From Chloroflexota bacterium (GTDB lineage Bacteria; Chloroflexota; Anaerolineae; Anaerolineales; Anaerolineaceae), in assembly GCA_009773005.1 (NCBI GenBank), contig WOUT01000024.1, forward strand, positions 1 to 60,856: a DNA stretch of 60,856 nucleotides. The letters run 5' to 3'. Below, in pieces: positions 44,742 through 53,710 of the stretch (the first letter of the stretch is position 1; each line of letters opens with the position of its first letter). A program made the position numbers and the translations under genes. Below the pieces are notes generated by a model. That model was not told where the DNA came from and did not search any database. It was given only the letters and a program-made list of their open reading frames with translations.

Positions 44742-45425
44742 ATGACTACAGAGATTACATGGTACGGACACGCCGCCATTGGAATTAAAACGGGGCGGTT
44801 TTCCATACTTGTTGACCCATTCTTCACCGGCAACCCACAAGCGAGTTCAAAACATGAGGATGTATGTGCAGATTACCTCCTCGTTTCACATGGTCATGGT
44901 GATCATGTGGGAGACACCGTTGCGATCGCCAAACGCACCGGAGCGACCGTGATCAGTAACGCTGAAATCTGCGGCTGGCTCTCGCGCCAGGGAGTGAAAA
45001 CGCACGGTCAGCACCTGGGCGGCGGTTATCACCATCCTTTCGGGTACCTCAAAATGACATTTGCCCTGCACGGCTCCGCCCTGCCAGATGGATCAAATGG
45101 CGGTAACCCGGGTGGCTTTTTATTGACCACGCCTGAGAATCAAAAGATCTATTGTGCAGGCGACACGGGATTGTTTGGAGATATGCGCCTGATCGGAGAA
45201 GAAGGTCTCGATCTTGCCATTCTGCCAATTGGCGATAATTACACCATGGGACCAGATGACGCCCTGCGCGCCGTGAAACTGTTATCTCCTAAAGCCATCA
45301 TCCCGATCCATTACAATACCTTTCCGGTCATCAAGCAGGACGTCCAGGACTGGGCGCAGCGAGTGACCTCTGAGACTGGTATATCCGTTCATCTGTTGAA
45401 ACCCGGCGACCTCCTCACAATCTAG
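44742..45425 (+). CDS. UPF0173 metal-dependent hydrolase (MBL fold)
   Basis: 227 residues. The family start ITWYGHAAIGIKTGRFSILV is followed by DPFFTGNP, the metal motif VSHGHGDHVGD, and later CAGDTGLFGDM and IIPIHYNTFP. All MBL ligands are present, unlike the homologue at 27907. Substrate unknown. Last gene of the wHTH-DinB-MBL set. Confidence 0.93.
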   Translation: MTTEITWYGHAAIGIKTGRFSILVDPFFTGNPQASSKHEDVCADYLLVSHGHGDHVGDTVAIAKRTGATVISNAEICGWLSRQGVKTHGQHLGGGYHHPFGYLKMTFALHGSALPDGSNGGNPGGFLLTTPENQKIYCAGDTGLFGDMRLIGEEGLDLAILPIGDNYTMGPDDALRAVKLLSPKAIIPIHYNTFPVIKQDVQDWAQRVTSETGISVHLLKPGDLLTI

Positions 45426-45504
45426 ATTTCCTTTATCGTAAGTACCATTCTGGCATCAATCATGCAACTATATCAACGCAAATAAATAATGCGGAGGTAT
45501 AGGT

Positions 45505-46479
45505 ATGAATACATTCCTTGAACTATTAATTACCGTTGGCCGGTTTGTGGTCGGTCTTTGGCCACTGATGTTCCTGGCCGTCCTGGTCGGTGTGCTCAAA
45601 CGCCGTAAGGGATTTGGCGAAGCCCTGCGCGCCTCCATCAAGGGACTCATGCTTGCGTGGGCATTCTTTGCGCTGTTAAACCTGGCCTTCTTCATTTTCA
45701 GGATGGACACTTTCCATCTCTTTCCCGAAGAAGTGAATATGAAATACTTCCTGGCTATTGGTCTGATCCTCTTGCCTTTGGAGTTTGCCATCGTTTTGGA
45801 AGAACGTCACAAGAAAATTAATGCAAACACGATTGAAGAGATGCGTGCCTTATCTCCCTCCGAATTCGAGAGCCTCGTGGCGGATACCTACCGCGCGCAG
45901 GGGCACACGGTGGAAGTTATCGGCGCCTCCGGCGACCACGGTATTGATCTGGTCATCCAAACCCGCAGGGGTGAGACCTGGCTGGTGCAGTGCAAAAAAT
46001 ATCGCGGCAAAGTCGGCGAACCCGTAATTCGTGATTTTTATGGAGCGCTTCGGGCTGCCAATGCTGACGCTGGCGCCGTTGTCACCACCGGAACGATCAC
46101 TGCCCAAGCCCGCCTTTGGGCAGAGGGCAAACCGCTATTCCTTTATGATGGTGATGAATTCCTGAAGATAATTCAAACCACCCGCATCCATAAATCGCTG
46201 CCCGTGGAAGCAAAAAAGAAACGAGCGCAAAACATATTCGTCCCGGAGCCAGTCTTCCAGCCAGCTTATGCTGCCGCATCCCACACCGCATCAGTGGAAG
46301 TCGACCCCTATCCTCCGCAGGATAAACGACCCTTCATGAATATGAATGAAGCGCCGGACTGCCCCGCCTGTGGTTTACCCATGCTTTTGCATACGCAAAA
46401 ACGATTCCTGTTTAAACCCAGTCAGATCTATATCTGTCAAAACGCGCCGTCTTGTGACGAAACACACCCGGTAGACTGA
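45505..46479 (+). CDS. Membrane-anchored Mrr-like restriction endonuclease domain protein
   Basis: 324 residues. Two or three N-terminal membrane helices (LWPLMFLAVLVGVL, LAWAFFALLNLAFFIF, YFLAIGLILLPLEFAIVL) are followed by an Mrr_cat domain of the PD-(D/E)xK type (GDHGIDLVIQTRRGETWLVQ then CKKYRG). The Asp and the QxK pair are visible. The C-terminus has a topoisomerase-like zinc ribbon (CPACGLPM with a later CQNAPSC). It could restrict modified foreign DNA at the membrane; a housekeeping role is equally possible. Confidence 0.85.
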   Translation: MNTFLELLITVGRFVVGLWPLMFLAVLVGVLKRRKGFGEALRASIKGLMLAWAFFALLNLAFFIFRMDTFHLFPEEVNMKYFLAIGLILLPLEFAIVLEERHKKINANTIEEMRALSPSEFESLVADTYRAQGHTVEVIGASGDHGIDLVIQTRRGETWLVQCKKYRGKVGEPVIRDFYGALRAANADAGAVVTTGTITAQARLWAEGKPLFLYDGDEFLKIIQTTRIHKSLPVEAKKKRAQNIFVPEPVFQPAYAAASHTASVEVDPYPPQDKRPFMNMNEAPDCPACGLPMLLHTQKRFLFKPSQIYICQNAPSCDETHPVD

Positions 46480-46687
46480 TCACCGCCATCATCGGTCAAA
46501 GGCGTTTTATACTGAATAATTTCTAGTGTCGTCACTTATTTCAAAAAACACGGGGTAAGTCATAAAAAGGATCGGTTTTTTTGAAGCAGGTTGAGCGTTA
46601 CGTCTCCGATTCCGGCAAAAAAAATATCGTTATGCATATGATCGAACCGAGAAGTTTGACCGAATATATTTTCATTACTAAGCCAAT
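46480..46687. other. Convergent intergenic region
   Basis: About 208 bp between the nuclease gene and the convergent exchanger gene. I see no clear terminator or gene. Confidence 0.4.
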
Positions 46688-47674
46688 TTATGCAATTCCC
46701 CGTTGATAAAGTAACCACATTCCTGAAAAATAAAGAATGAAGAGGAGAAGAGAATCGATCTCGATAACCCATATTCGTTTTTCAAGTTTAGCCAGGTTCC
46801 CTAATAAACCAATGGCAGTCATTAGCAGCCCCAGCATGCCAACCAATGCAAAAGATGGGTCGATCACTGCCAAAAATCTGCCTTTCGTGTAGAAAAGATC
46901 AGTTAACCCAAGCGCAAACATATTGAACATGTTGCTGCCAAACAGATTTCCGATAGCCATATCAGGAGCGCCAATGCGAATGGCGGCTATGGTAGTCACA
47001 AGCTCAGGCAAAGAAGTAACCATCGCCACGAGGGTCGTACCAACGAAGGTAGCGCCTAACCCGGTGATCACCGCAATTTCATTGCTGCTGCGCACCATCA
47101 GGGGAGTAATCGCTATCAGAATACCAGCCGAAATGATAAATCCAACCAAACCGACCCACAACTTAGGAGTTCCATAAGGAATCTCCACAACATTTTTTTT
47201 ATCGGTTTTTGTATCCGTTGAGATCAACCTGACTGCAAAGATGTAGGTGGCAAGGATGATCAATCCATCCAATCCTACCCATCCGATCTTAATATCAATA
47301 TTCGCCAGCAGTAAATACAGAACCAGTCCAATCAATAGAATTGCCAAACTGCCCGTCAATGCATGACGTTGCGCAGATTTACGCAGAATCCGTTGACTGC
47401 GGTGTGAGATATCAAGAATTGCCAAAAGTAGCATGTTGAAAGCATTGCTGCCCAACAGGTTGCCTGCGGCGATGTTTGGGGTGTTCAGATTCACCGAACT
47501 GATGGAGGTAAGAACCTCCGGTAGAGATGTCGCACCAGCTAAAAGAAGCACCCCTATGAACATTCCTCCCAGCCGGGTACGGACAGCGATGATATCGCCA
47601 GCCTTCGCCAGGTAATTAGCCGCGAAAACGATCACCGCGGCCGAAAAAATAAATGAAACCCAGACCATGATCAA
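46688..47674 (-). CDS. Calcium/sodium antiporter (CaCA family)
   Basis: 328 residues with about ten membrane helices in two inverted halves. The alpha repeats are GVLLLAGATSLPEVLTSISS with GNLLGSNAFNMLLLA, and GATFVGTTLVAMVTSLPELV with GNLFGSNMFNMFALG. It resembles YrbG/CaxA-type exchangers. Its start overlaps the stop of the PII-like gene by 4 nt (ATGA), so the two are coupled and the PII-like protein may regulate transport. Confidence 0.93.
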   Translation of the reverse strand: MIMVWVSFIFSAAVIVFAANYLAKAGDIIAVRTRLGGMFIGVLLLAGATSLPEVLTSISSVNLNTPNIAAGNLLGSNAFNMLLLAILDISHRSQRILRKSAQRHALTGSLAILLIGLVLYLLLANIDIKIGWVGLDGLIILATYIFAVRLISTDTKTDKKNVVEIPYGTPKLWVGLVGFIISAGILIAITPLMVRSSNEIAVITGLGATFVGTTLVAMVTSLPELVTTIAAIRIGAPDMAIGNLFGSNMFNMFALGLTDLFYTKGRFLAVIDPSFALVGMLGLLMTAIGLLGNLAKLEKRIWVIEIDSLLLFILYFSGMWLLYQRGIA

Positions 47675-48021
47675 TCGCCTTCCGAATCTTTGTTGCCGGA
47701 TATCCCTTTAACATAACTCAATGGCCAAGCTGCAAAAACTCCCGTGTTCGGCTCATTCAGATCACCAACTACAGATTCAATCAACGCCAGACAGTGATCT
47801 GAAGCCTCTTTGTCATCAACAATAGCGAAAATTGTGACGTTATCTTTTTCATCCGCGAGCGGACTAGAATAGAGATACCGCATAGGAATCAACTTTCGCT
47901 GGTGGCGGTGTAAACCTGTGGATTCTATGACAGTTGCGCCTTTAATCCCGCCTTCAGTCCATGCTGTCAGAATTTTGTCCAGACGGCTTGGGTCATCCAA
48001 AACAAACAAGACTATATACAT
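47671..48021 (-). CDS. PII-like (ferredoxin-fold) protein
   Basis: 116 residues. A PII/CutA-like beta-alpha-beta fold is suggested by MYIVLFVLDDPSRLDKILTA, WTEGGIKGATVIESTGLHRH and VTIFAIVDDKEASDHCLALI. The usual uridylylation Tyr of the GlnB T-loop is not evident. GGAGAG precedes the ATG at 48021. Because it overlaps the exchanger gene, I infer a sensor subunit of that transporter. Confidence 0.7.
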   Translation of the reverse strand: MYIVLFVLDDPSRLDKILTAWTEGGIKGATVIESTGLHRHQRKLIPMRYLYSSPLADEKDNVTIFAIVDDKEASDHCLALIESVVGDLNEPNTGVFAAWPLSYVKGISGNKDSEGD

Positions 48022-48057
48022 GTTTATCTCTCCAGAACTAATTCTCATCCCTTGCAT

Positions 48058-48337
48058 ATTAAAAAATTATTCATCGATCCGGCATCTTCCTGCATAAATT
48101 CAAGTTTGAACTCATCTACACAGTAAGAGAATGCTTTCTCCAGGTTCTATCATCCTGCAGTTAGTGCAAATAAGGGTATTGAAAGTTCAACAACTTTGAA
48201 GTCGTCGTGGATTCATTATACAGAAAACCATAATATTTTTGATAATTCTGTTGCCGAATAGAGATGAAACAATTCTGATAGGTTTTGCCAGTTCTCAAAG
48301 ATTAAGATTGGCTTGTCATTATGACATTGGAGTTTGC
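48058..48337. other. Divergent promoter region of the PII-like and HMG-CoA reductase genes
   Basis: About 280 bp, AT-rich at the start. It probably holds promoters in both directions. No conserved site is recognised. Confidence 0.4.
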
Positions 48338-49621
48338 ATGCCTGACGAATCTGATGTGAAATTTTACGAATTAAGTCTATCCGATCGCCTTGAACAATTA
48401 AGCAAGGAAAGCGGTGTTCCGCTGGAAGCGCTAAAGGTATTGACTGGTGAAGCCAGCCTCAGCCCTGAGCAAGCCAACCACATGGTTGAAAATGCGATTG
48501 GTGTTTTCGTTTTACCTTTGGGGGTCGCCCGCAACTTTATCGTCAATGGGCGCGAATTGTTGGTCCCCATGGCGATCGAAGAACCTTCGGTCATCGCGGG
48601 AGCCTCTTTCATGGCAAAGCTCGCCCGTTCGGGCGGCGGCTTTACCGCAGAAACGACTCAGCCCGAGATGATCGGGCAGCTTCAGCTTCTTGATGTATCT
48701 GACCTGGAACAAACCCGCAAAAAGATTTTGGATCACCGCGACGACCTGCTTAAGTTGGCAGCCGGGGTCGACCCCGTGTTGTTGCGATTCGGTGGAGGAC
48801 CGCGCGATTTGATCGTGCGCACTATCGAAGATTCCGCCATCGGGGCGTTCCTGGTGGTTCACCTGATTTATGACGTGCGGGACGCGATGGGCGCGAACGC
48901 CATTAACACCGCACTCGAAAAAATCGCTCCAAAGGTTGCCGAGATCAGCGGCGCGCGTGTGCATTTGCGCATCCTTTCCAACCTCGCCGACCGGCGGCTG
49001 GCTCGCGCCACCTGCACCATTCCGCTGGCTGACCTGGCATTTGGGGATTATTCCGCCGAAATGGTACGCGACGGCATTCTGGAAGCCTGGGCGTTTGCGG
49101 AGGCCGACCCCTACCGCGCCGCCACGCATAACAAAGGTATTATGAACGGCGTGGACGCAGTTGTCCTCGCCACCGGTAATGACTGGCGCGCGGTTGAAGC
49201 CGGCGCGCATGCCTACGCTGCCCGCAACGGACGCTACACCAGCCTGTCTACTTGGACAAAAGATAAAGCTGGCAACCTATGTGGCTTCCTTGAGATGCCG
49301 ATGGCAGTTGGCATTGTGGGCGGCGCCACCCGGGTGCACCCGGCTGCGCAAGTCGCCTTGAAACTGATGAAAGTGGAAACAGCAGCCCAACTTGCCGAAG
49401 TCATCGTCTCGGTCGGGCTGGCGCAAAACCTGGCCGCCCTGCGCGCCCTCGCCACCGAGGGCATCCAACGCGGGCACATGGGCCTGCATGCCCGCCAGGT
49501 GGCTGTTGCCGCAGGGGCGGTAGGCAGCGAGATCGACCGCCTTGCCAACCAATTGACACAAGAAAAAACCATCCGCACCGACCGCGCGGAGCAAATCCTC
49601 AAAGAGTGGAGAAAGCAATAA
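48338..49621 (+). CDS. Hydroxymethylglutaryl-CoA reductase, class II
   Basis: 427 residues. Class II (degradative-type fold) HMG-CoA reductase, used in bacteria also for mevalonate synthesis. Seen: [20 protein letters not shown] at the substrate site, [20 protein letters not shown] in the nucleotide-binding domain, [20 protein letters not shown] and the catalytic His in [16 protein letters not shown]. The ATG at 48338 follows TTGGAG and starts at the conserved region. Its TAA overlaps the ATG of HMG-CoA synthase (TAATG), so they are cotranslated. It makes mevalonate for isoprenoids. Confidence 0.93.
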   Translation: MPDESDVKFYELSLSDRLEQLSKESGVPLEALKVLTGEASLSPEQANHMVENAIGVFVLPLGVARNFIVNGRELLVPMAIEEPSVIAGASFMAKLARSGGGFTAETTQPEMIGQLQLLDVSDLEQTRKKILDHRDDLLKLAAGVDPVLLRFGGGPRDLIVRTIEDSAIGAFLVVHLIYDVRDAMGANAINTALEKIAPKVAEISGARVHLRILSNLADRRLARATCTIPLADLAFGDYSAEMVRDGILEAWAFAEADPYRAATHNKGIMNGVDAVVLATGNDWRAVEAGAHAYAARNGRYTSLSTWTKDKAGNLCGFLEMPMAVGIVGGATRVHPAAQVALKLMKVETAAQLAEVIVSVGLAQNLAALRALATEGIQRGHMGLHARQVAVAAGAVGSEIDRLANQLTQEKTIRTDRAEQILKEWRKQ

Positions 49622-50706
49622 TGACCCAATTAACCTCTTCGGACGCAGACAATCTCTTGTTACGAACCGATCGCAAGACCGGCATCATCGGCTATGGCGC
49701 TTATGTGCCGCGTTACCGCCTGCCGGGCAGCGAAGTCTCCCGGGTGTGGACGGGCGGAAAAGGCGGTTCACCCGTCAAAGAAAAATCCGTGGCAGGTCTG
49801 GATGAAGACGTAGTCACTATGTCCATCGAAGCCGCCCGCAACGCTCTTGCCCGAGCCGGGATTGAGCCGTGCGAATTGCGAGCCGTGTGGGTGGGTTCTG
49901 AATCACACCCTTATGCGGTGAAACCCTCAGGAACTGTGGTGGCTGAAGCCATCGGGGCTTCCCACAACATCCAGTCTGGCGATTGGGAATTTGCCTGCAA
50001 AGCTGGAACAGAAGCCATGGTTGCCGCAACCGCTTTGGTCGGCTCAGGCATGGCAAAATACGCGCTCGCCATCGGCATGGATACCGCGCAGGGCAAACCC
50101 GGAGACGCGCTCGAATACACCGCCAGCAGCGGTGGAGCAGCCTTCGTCATCGGTCCGGCCGAGGAAGCTGCCGTCTTGATCGAAGCTTCTTATTCATATG
50201 TGTCTGACACGCCCGATTTCTGGCGTCGCCCCGAACAAAAGTACCCCGAACACGGACAGCGTTTTACTGGCGAACCGGCATACTTTAAGCATGTTGAAAC
50301 CGCAGGTAGAGTAATGTTGCAACAGATGAAGCGCACCCCTGCGGATTACAACTACGTCGTTTTTCACCAGCCCAACCCCAAATTCCCGCAGAAAGCCGGA
50401 GCAACGCTCGGCTTCACCCCGGAGCAGATCAAACCCGGGTTGCTGGTGTCGACCATCGGCAATACCTATGCGGGCGCTTCTCTGATCGGGCTGACGGCTG
50501 TGCTGGATATCGCCAAACCCGGCGACAAAATATTGATGGTTTCCTACGGCTCCGGAGCAGGGTCAGACGCTTTTTCCCTCGTGGTTACCGACAAGATCAC
50601 CGCCCGGCGCGGTCTCGCCCCTTCCACCGCGGATTATATCGCCCGGCGTACCCAGATTGATTACGCCATGTATACGCGCTTCCGCGACAAGATCGACATG
50701 GGATAG
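49621..50706 (+). CDS. Hydroxymethylglutaryl-CoA synthase, archaeal type
   Basis: 361 residues. Condenses acetyl-CoA with acetoacetyl-CoA. The general acid Glu is in [16 protein letters not shown], the nucleophilic Cys in [15 protein letters not shown] and the His in [15 protein letters not shown]; all are intact. The sequence is of the archaeal DUF35-associated type rather than the longer Gram-positive MvaS. Start ATG 49621 overlaps the reductase stop. Followed after 11 nt by the thiolase-fold gene. Confidence 0.93.
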   Translation: MTQLTSSDADNLLLRTDRKTGIIGYGAYVPRYRLPGSEVSRVWTGGKGGSPVKEKSVAGLDEDVVTMSIEAARNALARAGIEPCELRAVWVGSESHPYAVKPSGTVVAEAIGASHNIQSGDWEFACKAGTEAMVAATALVGSGMAKYALAIGMDTAQGKPGDALEYTASSGGAAFVIGPAEEAAVLIEASYSYVSDTPDFWRRPEQKYPEHGQRFTGEPAYFKHVETAGRVMLQQMKRTPADYNYVVFHQPNPKFPQKAGATLGFTPEQIKPGLLVSTIGNTYAGASLIGLTAVLDIAKPGDKILMVSYGSGAGSDAFSLVVTDKITARRGLAPSTADYIARRTQIDYAMYTRFRDKIDMG

Positions 50707-50717
50707 GGGGAGACGCC

Positions 50718-51881
50718 ATGACAGATGTTGTTATCGCGGGCATCGGCGAGATCCCGGTTGGCGAACATTACGACCTCAGCTTGCGCCAGATGGGCGTGCG
50801 CGCGCTGCTGGCTGCCATCAAAGACAGCGGGGGTCTGAAACCGCAAGCCCTCTATATTGGCAACATGCTTGCCTCCATCGTTTCACACCAAACCAATTTA
50901 GGCGCACTCTTCACCGATTATGCCAGCCTGGACGGGATTGAAGCATATACCACCGAAGCCTCCGGCGCTTCTGGCGCAGCGGCTTTACGCATGGCTTACC
51001 TCGCCATCCTCTCTGGGTATGTGGATACAGTGGCCGTGCTCGGCGTCGAAAAATGGACCGACATGGCGCATAGCGAATCTGAGACTGCCGCTGCTTATGG
51101 GCTGGATTATGATTACGAGGGCATGCAGGGACTCAGCGAAGCCGGCCAGGCCGGATTGCTGATGCGGCGCTATTTGCACGAGCACAACCTGCCTGCTGAC
51201 GCGCTGGGCGGATTCGCCGTTCAGGCGCACGCTAACGGGGTCAACAATCCAAACGCCTTTTTCAGAAAGGCGATTAGTTATGAAACCTACAGCAATGCTG
51301 ACAAGGTCAACGACCCGTTGAACCTGTTCGACGCCGCCCCCTGCGCGGATGGCGCCGCCGCGCTCATCTTCACCCGCCGCGACCTGCTTCCCAAAGGATA
51401 CCCTCACGCGGTGGTGCGCCTGCTGGGCTCCAGCGTCTCGATTGACACGCTCGCCCTGCATGACCGCAAAGATCCGCTGGCGTTTGAAGCCGCTAGGCAA
51501 GCTGTGGAGCAGGCTTGCGCGCAAGCAGGCATTATGCCCGTCTATACGGACTTGTTTGAGCTGGACGATTCCTATTCCATCTACGCTGCCCTCACGCTGG
51601 AAGCCTGCGGTTATACCGACCCTGGCGCGGCTCCGCAGATGGCTCGCGATGGATTGTTAGCCCCCACAGCCAAGCTGCCTGCGCTCACCATGGGTGGCTG
51701 CAAGGCGCGCGGTAACCCCATCGGCGCCAAGGGGGTTTATCAGGCGGTTGAATCAACGCTGCAGCTGCGCGGACTGGCAGGCAAGAACCAGGTGAAAGAC
51801 GCGCGCATCGCCCTCACCCTGGCGCTGGGCGGACCCGCCTCCACCGCCATCGCGCATGTGTTCGACAGGGCCGAAAGCTGA
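50718..51881 (+). CDS. Thiolase-fold protein of the mevalonate complex, catalytic Cys and His missing
   Basis: 387 residues of the archaeal acetoacetyl-CoA thiolase / SCP-x-like family. The fold is clear (AILSGYVDTVAVLGVEKWTD, LFDAAPCADGAAALIFTRRD, ALGGPAST). The position of the nucleophilic Cys reads EASGASGAAAL, with Gly83 (codon GGC at 50964) where Cys is expected. The GHP motif reads ARGNPIGAKG, with Asn333 for His. It may therefore be non-catalytic and act as a structural or channelling subunit between HMG-CoA synthase and the DUF35 protein, as the archaeal complex is built from these three components. GGGGGAGA precedes the ATG. Confidence 0.85.
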   Translation: MTDVVIAGIGEIPVGEHYDLSLRQMGVRALLAAIKDSGGLKPQALYIGNMLASIVSHQTNLGALFTDYASLDGIEAYTTEASGASGAAALRMAYLAILSGYVDTVAVLGVEKWTDMAHSESETAAAYGLDYDYEGMQGLSEAGQAGLLMRRYLHEHNLPADALGGFAVQAHANGVNNPNAFFRKAISYETYSNADKVNDPLNLFDAAPCADGAAALIFTRRDLLPKGYPHAVVRLLGSSVSIDTLALHDRKDPLAFEAARQAVEQACAQAGIMPVYTDLFELDDSYSIYAALTLEACGYTDPGAAPQMARDGLLAPTAKLPALTMGGCKARGNPIGAKGVYQAVESTLQLRGLAGKNQVKDARIALTLALGGPASTAIAHVFDRAES

Positions 51882-52084
51882 TAACCGAAATTTGAGAATC
51901 GAGATTCGTAAGGCCAAAGTCTTAACGGGTTTCCGATCCTTGACCACGGTTCTTGATCTTTGCTCTCCACGGTTCTCTGTTTTCAGTTCTCGACTCTCGG
52001 CTCTACCACCAACCTGATAGCATTTGATAGTTACCTGCATCTAAACTTACCCTTGCAGTAACTTATTGGATAAACGGAGTTAAA
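51882..52084. other. Gap before the DUF35 gene
   Basis: About 203 bp with pyrimidine-rich stretches (TTCTC/CTCTC repeats near 51950-52005). No hairpin terminator or gene is seen. The DUF35 gene may have its own promoter here. Confidence 0.4.
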
Positions 52085-52486
52085 ATGGAAATTCCTCGCC
52101 ACTGGCGCTTAAAACAACAAAGATATGCCCTGATGGGCGAAGTATGCCCGCACTGCGAAGTCAAGATCTTCCCCCCGCGCGACGTGTGCCCCGAATGCGG
52201 CGGCGAAGCTAAGACCCGTTTCGCTTTCAGCGGAAAAGGCAAAATCTACTCTTATACCGTGATGCGCGATGCGCCTTCAGGGTATGAGCAGAACGCCCCT
52301 TACACCGTGGCGGTGGTCGCATTGGAAGAAGGCCCCATGGTCACCGCGCAGCTCACCGACCTCGGTGAAGAACCGGTTGCCATCGGCATGCCGGTGGAGA
52401 TGGTCACGCGCAAGATCAGAGAAGACGGCGAGCGTAAAGGCATGATCGTGTACGGGTATAAGTTTAGACCGGCTCTTCGAGCCTAG
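52085..52486 (+). CDS. DUF35 Zn-ribbon/OB-fold protein of the HMG-CoA synthase complex
   Basis: 133 residues. The rubredoxin-like zinc ribbon has CPHC and CPEC (GEVCPHCEVKIFPPRDVCPE), followed by an OB fold (GKGKIYSYTVMRDAPSGYEQ, PYTVAVVALEEGPMVTAQLT). In archaea such proteins hold thiolase and HMG-CoA synthase together and share the CoA-binding site, which this gene order supports. The 3' end coding for VYGYKFRP is nearly identical to the dispersed repeat found downstream. Ribosome site CGGAG precedes the ATG. Confidence 0.92.
   Translation: MEIPRHWRLKQQRYALMGEVCPHCEVKIFPPRDVCPECGGEAKTRFAFSGKGKIYSYTVMRDAPSGYEQNAPYTVAVVALEEGPMVTAQLTDLGEEPVAIGMPVEMVTRKIREDGERKGMIVYGYKFRPALRA
52449..52472 (+). 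repeat. Accessory-region repeat, copy a (inside the DUF35 3' end)
   Basis: GTACGGGTATAAGTTTAGAC followed by CGG matches copy d at 57766-57785 over 20+ nt with one mismatch. This copy is translated (VYGYKFRP), which suggests that it could be the origin of the family. A terminator starts about 56 nt downstream of the core. Confidence 0.75.
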
Positions 52487-52513
52487 AACAAAGAGAGTAT
52501 TAATGGATCAGAG

Positions 52514-52541
52514 ACGCACTCTATTTCAAGAGAGCGTTTTC
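52514..52541 (+). terminator. First terminator after the DUF35 gene
   Basis: CGCACTCT and AGAGAGCG pair with one mismatch around an ATTTCA loop, followed by TTTTC. It begins 28 nt after the stop codon. Confidence 0.65.
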
Positions 52542-52550
52542 AATTAAATT

Positions 52551-52588
52551 AAAAACTTCCGAGTTTTACTGAACCCGGGAGTTTTTTT
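52551..52588 (+). terminator. Second terminator after the DUF35 gene
   Basis: AACTTCCG and CGGGAGTT form an 8-bp stem with one G-T pair, followed by seven T. Together with the preceding hairpin it closes the mevalonate unit. Confidence 0.8.
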
Positions 52589-52658
52589 ATCTGCTCCTAT
52601 CGAACGGATTATCGCCACTGAATAGGCTAAATGGATGCAATCTCCATCTGCAAGCCCA

Positions 52659-53075
52659 CTAACTTGCGATTCCAGCCGATTTGTGGAAGTGCACAATCCG
52701 CCAACTCGCTTCGCGCTTTTCCACTATCCAAGTGCATCGTAGGGGTAACTCAAAGTTTTGTCCATCTTTTTGGGCACAGAACATCCATTGGTTTGTCACC
52801 CAGGCAAAGTGCTCATCTGGTGAGGTGTGGATTGTCTCTTCCGTCACTTTTATCTGGATGTTGTGTAAAGCATTATTCTGAGCTTGTATTGCTTTTTTGA
52901 GCTCAGCATAACCGCGCAACCAGTCTTCCTTATCGGTTCCAATCCAAACAAGATCCTGATCCTGATATACAACTTCTGGCAGCTTGGAAATCTCACATCC
53001 TTCAATGGCATCGATCCATCTCATTAGAGCAGCATGGATGTCTTCCTCCAGCATGGTTTTCAAATCTGTGTTCAT
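52659..53075 (-). CDS. NTF2-like (SnoaL/DUF4440-type) protein
   Basis: 138 residues with the cone-shaped NTF2-like fold pattern: an N-terminal helix (HAALMRWIDAIEGCEISKLP), DQDLVWIGTDKEDWLRGYAE and paired strands HFAWVTNQWMFCAQ and CTWIVEKREASWRIVHFHKS. Many such proteins bind or hydrolyse small ligands; the role here is unknown. AGAGGA precedes the ATG at 53075; the longer frame overlaps the next gene's 3' end. Confidence 0.75.
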   Translation of the reverse strand: MNTDLKTMLEEDIHAALMRWIDAIEGCEISKLPEVVYQDQDLVWIGTDKEDWLRGYAELKKAIQAQNNALHNIQIKVTEETIHTSPDEHFAWVTNQWMFCAQKDGQNFELPLRCTWIVEKREASWRIVHFHKSAGIAS

Positions 53076-53118
53076 GTAATTCCTCTCATATCGCCTGGGA
53101 AACAACAACCCAAGCCTC

Positions 53119-53556
53119 TCATGGAGTAAAGAAATATTTTCCACTCACAGAGAAGGTCATAGTTTCCCAGCTAATGGTGGCTACCTTGCCGATCAAATGT
53201 AAGTTCTTTAGAGAACCCGTGCCAGGAAGAAGAGTGTAATAGCCCCTGTCCTTCACCCACCGGACATGACCGGTCGCCTGGCTGCCGTCACTGGCTGTAA
53301 CCAGCACCGTAGCGCTCTCGATCACCATTCCAGCCGGGTTCTGGAAATATGCATGGTCGAAATACTCGATCGTTCCTCCGTTCAACACCGCAAACGGAGC
53401 AGCAGCGTTTTGAATGACACAAATATTTGGATCCACTGAGCCGTCACATACCTTCTCAAAGTAGAAGGTTGAGTGCGGTGCTGCCTGGACGGGGTTGGTC
53501 ACTGCCACCAACATCGCTATGCAGAGTACCATGACAAAAATAGACATCTTTTTCAT
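53119..53556 (-). CDS. Small secreted protein, allene-oxide-cyclase-barrel-like
   Basis: 145 residues. A clear Sec signal peptide (MSIFVMVLCIAMLVAVTNPV then QAA) gives a mature protein of about 120 residues. It is strand-rich with two Cys (VCDGS, ICVIQ) that could form a disulfide. TGHVRWVKDRGYYTLLPGTG and VATISWETMTFSVSGKYFF fit a beta-barrel of the allene oxide cyclase / dirigent kind, but this is a pattern impression. It sits 44 nt upstream of the NTF2-like gene, likely in one unit. Confidence 0.65.
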   Translation of the reverse strand: MKKMSIFVMVLCIAMLVAVTNPVQAAPHSTFYFEKVCDGSVDPNICVIQNAAAPFAVLNGGTIEYFDHAYFQNPAGMVIESATVLVTASDGSQATGHVRWVKDRGYYTLLPGTGSLKNLHLIGKVATISWETMTFSVSGKYFFTP

Positions 53557-53649
53557 TACTATTTCTCCTTTCTTTTCAAGTAATAGACCAGATCTTCACG
53601 GGTACATCTTCTTAATGTACAGCATAATCTTAGGAGAATCACCGCATCC

Positions 53650-53673
53650 TTGGGTACCCTTTTGGGATACAAT
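53650..53673 (+). promoter_or_regulatory. Operator-like direct repeats in the XRE-STAND promoter
   Basis: TTGGGTAC (53650-53657) and TTGGGATAC (53662-53670) are spaced 12 bp apart and lead into TACAAT (53668-53673), a possible -10 box 37 nt before the ATG. The XRE domain encoded downstream may bind here. Confidence 0.4.
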
Positions 53674-53710
53674 ATGAATACAATTCGTTCTCCTTATTCC
53701 GGTGGGCAAT

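Noticed and set aside
49234-49629. Long minus-strand frames opposite the HMG-CoA reductase gene
   Set aside because: They are antisense shadows of a GC-rich gene with a clear product on the plus strand.
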